Source: Sweltsa coloradensis
Taxonomy: Eukaryota; Arthropoda; Insecta; Plecoptera; Chloroperlidae
DNA: 64,000 bases
Reading direction: 5' to 3'
Assembly: GCA_024449915.1 (NCBI GenBank)
Contig: JAMZAV010000436.1
Coordinates: forward strand, 372,001 to 436,000
The notes below the pieces were generated by a model. That model made no database searches and was not told the DNA's origin. It worked only from the letters and a program-made list of their open reading frames with translations. Of the stretch, positions 47,180 through 58,905 are shown piece after piece. Position numbers and translations under genes: made by a program. Positions within the stretch are counted from its first letter, which is position 1. Each line of letters opens with the position of its first letter.

Positions 47180-47804
47180 TGTAATATCATTGTTGTATAT
47201 AATTTTATTTTTTATAGATAAACAAAATCTAAAATATACAAAAAATTCAAAAAAAAAATTATAAGAATTTGAACTAAAAGTGGAGCTTTAGTTCAAAATC
47301 CAAAATTAATCCTAAATTCCTTAAAAATCACGCTGAAAAATATCAAAAAATATCAAAATCCTCAGAAATTTTTTTAAGAATGAATTGTTTACTAAAAATT
47401 ACCTATTTAAGCCCAATATTTTTCGTGGCGGAAAAGGTTATAGGCAGGAATGGAGTTTATTCGTACCTCTTCCATGGCTTAACAAAACACATTTCCATTA
47501 CAAATTCTCGCTGTGGACACGTCATGGTAACCATTGAAACCCTCCCTCTTCAGTCTTCTTACTATTGGAAATAAAATAAGTACATCAGATTCCTTAGGTG
47601 GATTATCAAGTGCTGGTAATAGAAGTCAATTCCATCATTCTCATATGACTGAGGAACTCCTTGAAAACTTTCCAGTCAGGGTCTATTTTCCAAACCCTGC
47701 ACCCGACAATTATTGTTGTAGGATCTAAGTAAAAAGCAACAATATTAAATGTGTTAATGTTTGTTATTCAGTAAAATATTTGCCGTATTTGTATGTAAAG
47801 CATA
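47180..47804. other. R3 copy 4 in otherwise unrecognised DNA
   Basis: ATGACTGAGGAACTCCTTG and ACTTTCCAGTCAGGGT at about 47645-47690 match the R3 core. The rest is AT-rich. Confidence 0.4.
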
Positions 47805-48079
47805 CTAGAAAACCGCCAAAGTCGTTGTTAGACGAGTGAGTGAGCCATGTGTAGAGTACGCGGTAAAATTCCTTTTCTTCACCTACCTAAGGCCAGTCTA
47901 GCCTATCATAGGCTAGAGTGGCGCATTATGGCCTTACAGTTGACGCGTTCGTATTCCAACTAAAATTAAAAACCCTATTATTTACTGCAATATAATTATC
48001 AAACTTAAATGCAAATGTTCCCGGGTACTCGACACATTACTCGCTCACTCTTCTAACAATGACTTTGGCGTTTTCCTAG
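47805..48079 (+). mobile_element. M1 MITE, complete reference copy, 275 bp
   Basis: Left end CTAGAAAACCGCCAAAGTCG and right end CGACTTTGGCGTTTTCCTAG pattern (here with ATGACTTTGG) are inverted repeats about 65 bp long, continuing into TTAGACGAGTGAGTGAG and GTACTCGACACATTACTCG. The flanks are TA on each side, which fits a TA target duplication. The internal CTAGCCTATCATAGGCTAG is itself palindromic. No ORF. Confidence 0.75.
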
Positions 48080-48439
48080 TACATTTTTATGTCGGTTGGA
48101 CTCTTACCTATATAATGCGTATGTCTTCCACTTGTCAGTTGAGTTTACAAATAGCGTTTAACTCAAACCAATGCACTGAATGTGGTCTCGCAAAGTTTAA
48201 ATGATTGACGAAGAAAATGGATTAAAATGTATTATTTTAAATTTATATATACAAAACATTGTGAGAGCAATTACAAAGTACTGAGTTGTAATTTGTTGCT
48301 TATATTACAATTGCCTACATATTCGAAAAACACTTAACAAACTCACCGACATGTGCGCTACACTTTCAAAAAAATACCACAACAATAATGCCACCCTTCG
48401 TTATTAAACTGGATGAATACGTAAAAATAAAAAGTGAGG

Positions 48440-48513
48440 ACCCGGCACCTCCACCAACAATGCTATTCTTATGGAGCTAAAACTTTTCTCGCTCTACCCG
48501 GCACCTCCACCAA
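48440..48513 (+). repeat. 56-bp unit with the 18-bp motif at both ends
   Basis: ACCCGGCACCTCCACCAA at 48440 and 48496; the intervening sequence and the right flank (ACTCATA) match 28701-28782. Confidence 0.85.
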
Positions 48514-48533
48514 ACTCATATAACATTTGCTAA

Positions 48534-49371
48534 CTATGAACACGCCAAAGTCGTTGTTAGACGAGTGAGTGAGTCATGTGTTGAGTACCCGGTAAAATTC
48601 CTTTTCTTCACCCTAGCTAAGGCCTCTCTAGTCTATCATAAGCTAAAGTGGCGCATTATGGCTTAACAGTTGACGCGACCTTATACCAACTAAAATTAAA
48701 AACCCTATTAAATATACCTTTATAATTAGCAAATGTTCCCGGGTACTCAACACGTGACTCGCTCACTCGTCTAACGACTTTGGTGGCTATAGTCTAGTTC
48801 GCTAAGGTGCCCTTATGCCCGAAATGTGGAAGACCTAGGTTCAAACCCACGGTCGGGGAAAAAATAATTTCTGGATGGTATTTAAAAAATTATAGATATG
48901 TTTTGAAATTTATACAATACTATGGAAAACATAACGAGTAGGCCCTACGAAATACGAGTAAAAATTGCAATGGTTACTCAATCTCCCAGAGATATTTAGG
49001 GGAACCTTAAGCGTGCAAGATTCGACACTTCTTGGTCACTGCATACAATCACAGCCAGACAAAAATGATCCGATAAAAATGACTTCTTCAAAAACAAAAC
49101 CATTGTCGTTAAAATAAAATCTACACATTTCCAGTATATTTTTCAATTTATTATTTCATGTAGGTGTAAATCGCAACGGATTGTTTTCATTTTGTTAGCA
49201 GTTCTCATTTACCTGGTCACTGATGTCTGTTTAAAATTTCAGCTCAATCTATTTGGGCGTTCAGCCATATGGCACCGGACAGACAGACATTGAACAGTCA
49301 AATTAATCACGACGAAGACCCGTTTGAGTTAAATGAATTGTATCCTCAGTCGCTCTGCACCCTCGTAGATT
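48534..49371 (+). repeat. M1 MITE followed directly by S1 SINE-like element
   Basis: M1 spans 48534-48790 (left end ACACGCCAAAGTCGTTGTTA, right end CTCGTCTAACGACTTTGG). S1 spans 48791-49371 with the head TCTAGTTCGCTAAGGTGCCC, the B-box-like AGGTTCAAACCCACGG, and the tail TTTAAAATTTCAGCTCAATC ending near CCTCGTAGATT. Same order as at 9838, 17005 and 59697. Confidence 0.65.
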
Positions 49372-52300
49372 TATTTATGTTATTTGAAACAAACTATTAA
49401 CAGAAAGTATTGTAGTGTTGTTGTTTTAAAATTTTATACGAGATACTCTTTTATATTGTTTTATTTATAGAAAAATATTGTGTCAAATGTTATTCGACAC
49501 TTCACATTTACATTTTATAAAAGCGAATGTTCATTAACTGTTTTACCACTCAACTATACCAAGGACTTCATTCTCAATACGTAAATCATATTTTTTTAGT
49601 ATTAAGATAAGATTTTCATTTATAAAATTAGGTAAGCTGAAAAATGAACCAATAATAATGTCGGAAAAAACGAGCCATTTCATCAATATAAGCTATTATT
49701 ACGAATCGACCAAAAAGGTAATGCCAAACAGTGATATTAACGGTGTTATCTAGAAGACAGTGGTAAACTTATTGATCCAAATACATTAAAAAGCTTTGCG
49801 CATTGGTCAACAAAGCCTAGACTCAAATTTTGACGTCATGTGCTGTTTGGGCGGGAAATAAAATACTACAAACTTTGTGCCTCAATAGAATTAAAAATAT
49901 TTATTATAAATAGATTTTAATCATAGTAATGGTGTTTTTAAGTGGTTTTTATCTATTTCTTACACCTTCGTCAATATTTGGACTTTGTAAACATTCCCTA
50001 TTGTTAATTATTTGTTTTTAACTTGTTAACAGTAGAAATATTGTGTTTGGATTAGAAAAATTAGGTATGCAGATGTCAAATGCAGTTTAGTTCGATATGT
50101 TTCTAACTACAAAATAATAATAGTGCAAACAGTGTGACTGTGCAAGTTATGTCTAATGGAGGCTCCTGTTCTCTGAAGACGGACGCGGGATGTGAGATGC
50201 TCCCGACGACGTCACGGGATACGTCTCCGGGCGGGAAACCGCGCGTGACTGGATAAGCGAAATCTCGGAACAAAAAGCGCGTGGTAGCATTCTGATTGCT
50301 TTCCTTGCAGCACTGACAGTCCAATTCCAGGTTGAAACATCATCATAATGTATCAGATGAATTATCCGTACGTCAGAGGTACTTCGTCTGAAACTACGTC
50401 GTCCCAGTCAAACAGAGCAAGATTATGCGGCTGTAATCGCCTCAATCGAGGATTTGACTTATATGTAGATTGCAAAGTACAATGAACAAGGGTCTTATCT
50501 CGGCACATTGATATGCAACAAGGTAGAGCAACCGGCTTAGTCGGAATGCGAAGCTTCAATTCTCGTCTGTCTCTAATCCTGTTTCGTTTTCCTTTGGGGA
50601 GGAAAATTTTCATCACATTTTATGAATAAGGATAATGCCCACTTGTCTGAGACGGGAGAAGCCAGACGCGTTTGCCTTGCGCGACTTAAAAGGCTACGAC
50701 GAACGAACGGAGAAAAAGAAACACGAAGTTTCTTTCCATTGGAGGTTTCAATTTAATTTATCCCTCGTCTCGCGGAGTGTTCGTTTTGTTTGAAGGGCTG
50801 CGTGGAGAGGTCTCGGCGCTCGAGTCGAGTGGGCGCAGGAGACGTTTCAAGATTATCATCTCCGAGTAATTGTCATTTCAGAGATTTATTAAAGAATGCG
50901 AAAATATGCTTAATTGTTAATTGCGAACATTTTCTGCTGCCTCTTTAAGGATTTCTTTAAAAAATATTCGAGCAATTTCTCGTATTTTTAGGTTTATATA
51001 ATTTATCGAAAATTGTTCAAAGAAAATACTTAAAGAGTGTTTTAGTTATGTTACTATTGTACAAGAACGTTAAAATGTGATTCCGTAAACACTAAAAACA
51101 AGAATCTTCGAGTGTGCCTACTTATGACGAAACGTGTGAAATCATTACTTCACCAGGGGCCTATTGAATAACTCAGACGAACACTTTATCGACAGCGACA
51201 ACTTTGTAAATATAATACGTCATGCTCAGGTCAACAGTATTGACATTCTTGCGAGCATGTTAAGTTAATGTTGGCCCTTTGGTTCTATTTAATAACAAGT
51301 CACTGTCGATCGAGTAGAGCCACACGAGTAGTAGTAGTAAATATTAGCAAATAAAAAAAGTAGTAGTAAATAATAGCAGTAAACTTAACCTAGCCGACCC
51401 ATTCGACGTAAGCTCTAGATTTATTACAACTGAACAAAAACATGGCTATTTAAGTCAACGCCTCGTTATTTATCTCGTATTTTTTACATGTCGTATTTGC
51501 ATTGGGAATCAAGTTAAACAAACCAGTGGCCTAATGAAAACTACATTACATCGAGCGACATGTTTGCTGCAATTGAATCCGAGAAGCCAGTTGCTTATTT
51601 ACTGACTGTAAACAAGGAGATATAAGCGTATCTCCCGTGTAGGATGGTAATACATTTAGGTTTGCTTTTTCAACTACTCGTTTTGGTTTTACCTTCTAGT
51701 AAATAACGAGCGGCCAGAGTGGCTACCCCCCCCCCCCTCTCTCCACTCGGCTCCATATAACGGCATTCTTCTCTGTTTGCCTCTATCGCTGTGGACCTTC
51801 CTCGGGACGTAAATCCTTGCTTAGTGTTGCGAATATATTCGTATCGGGATAAAGAACTTTAGAGGTTGGATGGGAATGTTGTTCTTTAGAAATATATGAG
51901 CAGAAGTCAACGATTTCCGAGAATCAATAGATCCTGAAGATTGTACGTGCTTTATGGGGTCTCGTTATATGTTGTTTAGAATTGGAAAACATTTTATAAT
52001 GGTTTGTCAATAAGGAATCATAACATCAATCCCCTACCTTCCTCATTGTGTGGTGTATTCAAGACGAAAAACACAGACCACATGGAGAATGGTTTTGCAG
52101 AAACAACATTAGTCCTCTTTTAAGTTTTTATCCCTCAACTCGTCGTTTACTGAGGGAGAGTCTGATGTAGTTTTGTGCATAAAACATGGATAGGTGTTAT
52201 ACAAATTTATTTCGACTCAAATAGCAATGTTATTTGCATATTATGTTACTTTTAACTTGCTTGTTCATGAATGAATTATAAAGTATGCTGTACTCCTCTT

Positions 52301-52777
52301 ATTATATGTGCCTATCAACATGTTTTGTGCATACAAAAGTTAATAAGTACAAAACATAATTTAATCAAAAATGGCCATGGCATAAGTTTTGCCTGAAAAA
52401 ACAAAAAACAAACAAAAAACGTTTAAATTACTGTTTTGAAACTTGCAATACACTTGTCTTTTGGTTCGGTGTGCCTATACGACCTCTCGTATTATACTTC
52501 ATATTTGTTCAACTTGCCGACAAGATTTTTAATCTAGGAAAGTTTATCTTTATGACTTTCAGAAATGTATAATTGACGAAGGTTTAGTATGAAATAAAGT
52601 TTTTCTTGAACGGGTATTATAAGTTTTCTCGAGTCAAGGTCCAGGTTTCCAATGAGGCCGAGACTCGTAGAATAGTTCTCCCGTGCTGTGATGGAGGACT
52701 CGGCTAGCAGCAACCCAGGGTAAACAGTTGATCCCTGGGGACACCCGCGTGATTAACTATTACGAGACCCGCGCTCC
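49372..52777. other. No recognised gene; G+C-richer patch at 50100-50880
   Basis: Two minus-strand ORFs (50616-50362, 84 codons, ending ALFDWDDVVSDEVPLTYG; 50324-50103, 73 codons) lie in a patch with more CpG than its surroundings. No domain is recognised. A C-run occurs at 51727-51737. The rest is AT-rich and unrecognised. Confidence 0.3.
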
Positions 52778-52792
52778 AGAGAGAGAGGGAGG

Positions 52793-52854
<62 letters not shown>
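52778..52854. repeat. (GA)n microsatellite
   Basis: About 75 bases of GA with a GGGA interruption near the left end. Confidence 0.95.
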
Positions 52855-52856
<2 letters not shown>

Positions 52857-53621
52857 TTAAAAACTTCGGAGAAGAACAAGTTTTAAAACAGTCCCGACAC
52901 CCACGCTTCCTCTTCGTCAGCCTCCTAAGAGGGAGTCCCGGGGGTTAAGACGACGGCGGCGGCTGATAGTGACGCGGGGGAGATATCAGTTGTACAATCA
53001 TTATCTGGACTATTAGAAGATGAACTTTATGTAGACTTACCAAAACAATGTTATTTAACGTATGTATTATTGCAATTAGTGGTGACAGATGAGGCTGAAA
53101 ACAATTACTAAAAACCCGTGTGGGATATACGGTCCAAACTCACGTCCTCCTAGTCTCATAAGTGCTCTAATCTTATGATACAATGTGGATTGCGATTTTT
53201 TAGAAGAAGAACAATAAAATACTTTACGGAATAATACAAGTTTAATCGTAATTAATATGCGTATTAAGTTGAGAAAATATTTATAGTTCATAATGAATTT
53301 GAGATGAATATTAGGCCTACATTGAATATTGAAGTATGTAAATTTAATCATTTGGTTGTGCAGAAACGTAATCTTGGGCATACAGTACTTCCGAGTTGGC
53401 CTTGTTGATTCCGGCAACTACTTAATCGAAATTTCCTGTTTCAAATACAAATCTCTAGCTGGCCATTATTCGCTCGAGGATGGTGTTCGTGCCAGTGGAG
53501 TTGGATAGAGAGTCTCGCACTGAAAGTCAGTTATGTTGCAGAGTGAATAGAATTTGGAATGCGAATTTTTTTAATTTGTATATTTTATTTAAACGAAGGT
53601 CGGTGTTTAATGCAGCAGAAA
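52855..53621. other. SINE-like fragment and R4 copy; no gene
   Basis: 53083-53170 resembles the SINE-like element at 35638 (AGTGGTGACAGATGAGG, then a decayed B box on the minus strand). R4 at 53390-53560 (TTGGCCTTGTTGATTCCGGC, TCAGTTATGTTGCAGAGTGA). Confidence 0.4.
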
Positions 53622-53675
53622 GGCCGTGCGCGCATAAACCGGGTAACGCGCGTTAGACGGTTTATGCGCGCGGCC
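53622..53675. repeat. CpG-rich nested palindrome
   Basis: GGCCGTGCGCGCATAAACCG (53622-53641) is the inverse of CGGTTTATGCGCGCGGCC (53658-53675) apart from a two-base bulge. The 16-base loop contains the perfect palindrome TAACGCGCGTTA. It is conspicuous in AT-rich DNA. Confidence 0.85.
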
Positions 53676-54964
53676 CCTCTAATGTTTGCAGTACTTGTCT
53701 TTTCGAAATATAGACATATTATGAGCCTAGTCCAGATGTATCACCATGGTTGCTATACATTAATTTAAAAATAAATCGTTTCTAGAGTCTACTCACTCAG
53801 TCACAGAACTGATTTTCCGTGGAGGATATTAAATTTAAAGCAAATGGGTTAACACCTTTAGGAAGGATACCAGGGATTAAGACTCGTTTGAGGTAAGATT
53901 TATATTTTCAAGATTATAAACTCTTCAATCGGGTAAATTATAACAGTTATTTTGTTCGAATTCTTTTATCCATAAAGTTTTGAATAAACAATTTTACAAA
54001 GCATTCCGCCCCCTTCCCTACTTGGAAATAAGTAGGTAGAGGGTAGGGGGGGGGACTACATTAGTATAATCATAGTCTAGACGTCATTACTTGATCTTAA
54101 AAGTCAAACGAAACCTTCAAAGGTAGAATTGTTTCAACTTATGGTGATTTCTCATTTTCCTTCCGCATTCGTGAGGCTTCTAGCCATTAACTCACAGTCG
54201 CACCAGTCCTCGGGGAATTCGTTCATTACAACGTGGTAGCCAGTGGCGTGGAACTAGTGGTTCGCTGATCCTGGTGCGCGGTGTGGCCGCTACGCTCAAT
54301 CCTAGTGGGGCTATACACAGTAAGCCAAGCGCAGAGCTAGAGTTCGGGCCAGTATAGGAGTATATTTTTCCTGGGGGGGGGGGGGGGGGGGGGGCATTTG
54401 CACCATTAGACCATGGAGTTGGATGATAAGGAGGTCTAGCTCAAATGGAACAGCACGTCCACGATCGTGTTTGTTTTTTTTGAGCCTATTCGCCATTTTG
54501 ATTGTATAACCACTACTAGCAGGTTAAACTTTGCTACCATGAACTGTGGTAGGCCCTAGGTTACCTTGGTTACCAAAGTAAACAATCAAAATGTCTGCCA
54601 ATTTGAAGTGCTAACTTGTACACCGCCGACCACACACCTGCGCCTCCAGTACGCCAGTACTATTTATAACTCCATGATTAGACATCCTTCGTTTACGGTT
54701 ATAAATGTGCTTAGCTTCACTAGCCAATATTTGTACTTGAAACAAAAACTTTAATGCACTTAATTTAGTTAACTCGCTACTTGTCTAGAGAGTGTATACT
54801 CACGAAGGTGTGTCTGCCAACCCCCCCCCCCCCATCCCGCCCAGGTTCCGATGCCGCTGCTAGTTTGCATTGTGTGCCATTGGAAGATGAGAATATCAAA
54901 TGTCTGGTATATTATTATATCGGTGTTAAGAGTTAACATTCCGTAATAAATCTTAACATATTAT
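53676..54964. other. No gene; long G-run and C-run
   Basis: (G)22 at 54373-54394 and (C)13 at 54821-54833. CAGTGGCGTGGAACTAG at about 54241 resembles a DNA-transposon end. CCATTTTGATTGT (about 54492) and ACAATCAAAATG (54580) form imperfect inverted ends of a possible ~120-bp element. Confidence 0.4.
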
Positions 54965-55140
54965 AGATTTTTTTATTTTTATTTATTTATTTAACGTCTA
55001 TCATATTCAGCTATAAAAACTGATTTACAAAGGAGGACAACTAAATAAATCTAATTACATAGATGTATACATAAGAATGAATTACATTTAAGTAAATTTG
55101 AAATAGTAATATTACAACAATGCATTATATTAAAACTCAA
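54965..55140 (-). repeat. Possible LINE 3' end with (TAAA)n-like tail
   Basis: TTTTTATTTATTTATTTAAC at the left end followed by AT-rich 3'-UTR-like sequence, similar in style to 28787-28900. No coding part is recognised. Confidence 0.25.
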
Positions 55141-57045
55141 CAAATTTCGTAACAAATAAACAGGATATTAAATGCAATTAATGAATAAATCAAATATAAA
55201 AAAGGGTTGGGAATGAAAAGAAAAGAAAAAAAAGGAAATGAAAAAAAGAAAAATAAAATAAAATAAAAAAATCGTTGAAAAATAAAAACGGAAAGAAAAA
55301 TAAAATATCTTGTGGTCCAGCGATAGATAATGCATGTTATATTTGAATAATCTTTCATTTTCAGTCAGCAAATAGTAGCCCCTAGTTCACGAAATAGCCG
55401 GCAGGTTTCCCTCTGTATATTTCACGTCTGGTTTTCCCCTCAAATTATAGCTTGAATGTATCATTTTACCTAACGAATATCGTCGACTGTAGCCCTAGCA
55501 TAATATGCGTTCCAATTGTACCGCAAGAACTCATTTGAATTAAACTAGAACAAACTCCTGTTCCAGAATGTAACTGTTTTCAATGCGAGTAGAGATCATA
55601 CAATGTTAATTGCTTGCTCCGTATAAAATCCCCGAATGAATTCCGAACGAAATGGTTCATTCAGAACTCCCGGGGCGCCGCATTCAGATGTAAAGCCGAC
55701 CTCTATTCTCATTCCCGTTGAGTATATCTCGTTTAAACCTTGTTTGAATTACTCGTTCGTTCCCTAGCAGGGTTAATTTCTCCGAGTGCGTTCTGACGAT
55801 CAGAGAGCGCTGACTTGTCGACTGGGATCTAGTCATCCCATATCATCCATTGATATTAAACTCCTATTGTAGGCTAGATTAGCAGTGACCAATACTTCCG
55901 CACAGGCGCGAGCGTAGCAAATTGAAGCGTCGAAAATCCAGTTCAAGATGGCAATTTGGCGTTTTAAATTTATGCTTTTTTAATGCAATAAAGTATTTTT
56001 CTGGATTCTTTGATATAGTTTTAGCTTGTGCAGCATGGGAATTTGCACAAACAGAAACAATAAGAAGTCATTACGTAAGGAAATTTAGTAATCATTTAAT
56101 GTTAAAGGCTAGTATGCTCACCTGACAAACTGGCAGCCATCTTTAAAAATATTTGTCTAGAAATCGCTCCCATTTAATTAACATGCAAACTGGGATTTGA
56201 AGACGGCTTCTTATCGTCACGGAAGTGAACCACCGACTGCTAATCTAGCCTACAGTAGTTAGATATCAATGGTATAATCCCTCGGGAGGTTGTAATGCGT
56301 AGTCTCCGATCTACGCCGGGAGGACTGGAGCGCTCTGACGTTTAGAGAGGAGTTTTCCCCCAATTCGATTCATTGATTCACAACATAGTTAAATACACCG
56401 ATACATCTATTTAATTTGGCTGTAGAAAGCTATATATTCAATGAAATATATACAAATTTCACTCACGAATAGAAGGCCAATTCATACATCTTATCTTTGT
56501 ACCGGTAATTTGTACTTAAAGAGAAGAAAATGTAAGGCGTAGATGAAGTAATTACGTGCTTAAAGTTTATATTTCAAAAATATATTACATATATCTAGAC
56601 CTTACGATCTTAACATACCTGCACAATATTGATTAAAGCAGAATAGTAGGCCCTACTTGCAAATATTAAAAAATATGCCCCAAATAACTTCCCAAAGGAA
56701 AGTAAGCTTTCCTTTGAAAAACAACCGTTTTACTGTGCACACGTGTATTTTCTTACGAAAGAGTGCAGTTTTAGACTTTTTTTACATAGTAAACCATCAG
56801 GTATCCTCATGAATAGAAAAGAACGTGATAAAATAATATAATTTTAACAATAAGGATTGGTACAGTTTGTGTCCTCTTATAAGAAACATAAATAAATCTG
56901 ATATACGCCGTATGCCCTCTCATAAAGATATAGTGCCTGCCTACCACGACACATAGCTAGGGAGGAAAGATCCATTCTGGATCCAGCCATGAAAGGGAAA
57001 CTATACCGAAAATGTTGAGACATCTTTGGTTTTTAGTGTGTAAAT
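55141..57045. other. AT-rich DNA without recognised features
   Basis: A-rich at 55200-55290. Nothing gene-like. Confidence 0.5.
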
Positions 57046-57454
57046 TTTGGTATATGGACTGGCACGGAAGTCGGCCTACCTAAAGTAGGGAGGAAAGTTC
57101 GTGCAAAATTATTTCGCCAAGCTAATTGCATAATTTTATAAATCATTTTTGGCATTATAGCTCTTCTATCAACGTCTTTGGAGTTTTATTAGTTTAATTT
57201 CTTTGTCGTGACTTCTTTGACATCAACCACAACAATGAGTACAGGTTTGTGTTATTATGTACATGTCCATGGATATTATGTCATTTGTCGAACTTTAGTT
57301 ACATATTCTTTGTCAAAACAGGTTTTGTGTAAATTTTACCAATAGGGCAGTAGGTTGATGGTAATTATTGTAAAGAGGTGTCCGTTATTACTTTAAACAT
57401 GATGTTCTTTTAAATTTATAAGTTGTACATTCGAATCTCATTGTCTTTAAGAAG
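57046..57454 (+). promoter_or_regulatory. 5' flank of the right F-box gene, conserved with the left copy
   Basis: Aligns in inverted orientation with 589-935 and, beyond a gap, with 1311-1350. Conservation over more than 300 bp upstream shows that the duplication included the promoter. No specific regulatory motif is singled out. Confidence 0.55.
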
Positions 57455-58667
57455 ATGAACTCAGTTCCTAACATCGAAAGCCTCCCTCGAGAGGTTCTCC
57501 TACACGTGTTTTCCTTCCTCAGTCCTGCCTATCTGTGCGAGACAGTCTCACAGGTATGTACTTATTGGGGGGATCTATGTGAAGACCCGTTACTCTACAG
57601 AGAGCTCAAGTTCAGACAAGGCGAGGTAAGCGAGCAGACTGTCGTTAAGATACTCAAGGTAGCGCCATTTCTCAAGTCACTCACACTGGTCGACTGGAAT
57701 GGCATGGAGACAATCTTAGAAGTGGTTTCCCAATACAACCAAAAGATTCGTGCGTTAGTCTTGATGAAAAGAGCACGGGCTTATTGTGGCGAAATTATCT
57801 CAGAGGTTATGACGGAAATATTACAAAACTGTACTGAGCTCGAAACATTGATACTTCGCCGTTATGTCGTACGTGGCAAAGAGTTTTACAATAACTATTT
57901 GCATTCAACTGCCTCATCTGAAAACTCTGCATGCTACTGACAATGGAGCGATCGGTTCGGAGTTATTGGTGCACCTTGCTAACAGTAACCTCGAACTCGA
58001 GGACCTAACGATATATGACAATTACAAATCCCTAAGCAACGACAATACCATAGCTTTGTGCAACCGGTTCTGTAAAACCCTGCGCTCGTTAAGACTTGGT
58101 TTTGGCGCCTGGGCTGGGTCACCAGAAGCTTTCTCCGCGCTGCAGAAGTGTGACCGTCTGGAAACGTTGAGAATCGTACATCTTACGGAAATTGATAGCG
58201 ACAACATTATCACCATCGGCTCGATACCCACCCTGCGTCATCTGGAGCTCAGTTATTGCTCGGTGCCTCAGCCGAGCCTGATACGGCTCTTTTCATCTGA
58301 GGGCTTGAAGAACCTTGTGGCGCTTGAACTGCACTACTGCCCCATCACAGACAGTGTGGCAGCGGCTATCGGCGACCACCTTAAGAACCTGGAGACACTC
58401 GCGCTAGATGGACTAGAAGGCTGGGGCGTGTTGGAGAAGTTAACCACGTGGGGGGTGAAAAGCATTATTAAAGGATGCTCGAAGATAAGTAATTTGAAGC
58501 TTTTCAATTTTGATCAGAATACCTTTATGGAGATCGTTCAGCTCATACCACAGTACCTGCCTGGTCTTATAAGCTTGTTTTACTTTCCCCGTGCAGATGG
58601 AGCCTTCGCACAAATAAAGACTCAAATGCCGGAGCTGCAGATAGAATACGAAGATCTATACATGTAG
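57455..58667 (+). CDS. F-box/LRR protein, single exon, one extra base in the coding region
   Basis: Probable SCF ubiquitin-ligase substrate receptor: the F-box would bind Skp1 and the LRRs a target protein (family knowledge). Start ATG 57455, stop TAG 58665-58667; 1213 bp is 404 codons plus one base. F-box at residues ~8-47 (LPREVLLHVFSFLSP, then CTYWGDLCEDPLLYREL). LRR-like strands follow: LKSLTLVDW, LETLILRRY, LKTLHATDN, LEDLTIYDN, LRSLRLGFG, LETLRIVHL, LRHLELSYC, LVALELHYC, LETLALDGL, ISNLKLFNF. An extra C at 57895, absent from the left paralogue (ATAACTATT versus ATAATATT), breaks the frame: translation would stop at 57938-57940, whereas the downstream frame is open to 58667. This is either a pseudogene or a consensus error. 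No intron is needed. Confidence 0.85.
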
Positions 58668-58899
58668 GCCTAATAGGTGCTCATGGTAGGGGCGAAGATT
58701 CCTGTTGATTTGTGATTGAACAAAATGGTGACACGGATAGTCTTCTATGAAGCAAGTTTTATGTTATGGTAGGTGTGATTAATTCCCAAAGTAGTAAGCC
58801 TACTTTAACTCGTTTAAAAGCTTACTTTAATTTCTCACAGGTTCAATTGATAAGCCTTCTTTGGCAGAATCATTGTTTAAAATTTGACGATATTTTATA

Positions 58900-58905
58900 A
58901 ATAAA
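58900..58905 (+). terminator. Candidate polyadenylation signal AATAAA of the right F-box gene
   Basis: AATAAA lies about 235 bp after the stop codon in AT-rich sequence. Suggestive only, because the hexamer is common in such DNA. Confidence 0.35.

Noticed and set aside
50103..50616. A gene made of the 84- and 73-codon minus ORFs
   Set aside because: Different frames, no splice signals that I could defend, and no family recognised; kept only as a note on the G+C-richer patch.
54566..54754. 62-codon ORF as a gene
   Set aside because: No domain, no start context, and it lies beside imperfect inverted ends of a possible small element.
55137..55371. Phe/Ile-rich membrane-protein-like ORFs
   Set aside because: Artefact of A-rich simple sequence read on the minus strand.
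57864..58667. A separate gene starting at the ATG at 57864
   Set aside because: The left paralogue shows it is the C-terminal part of the F-box/LRR protein, displaced by one extra base at 57895.
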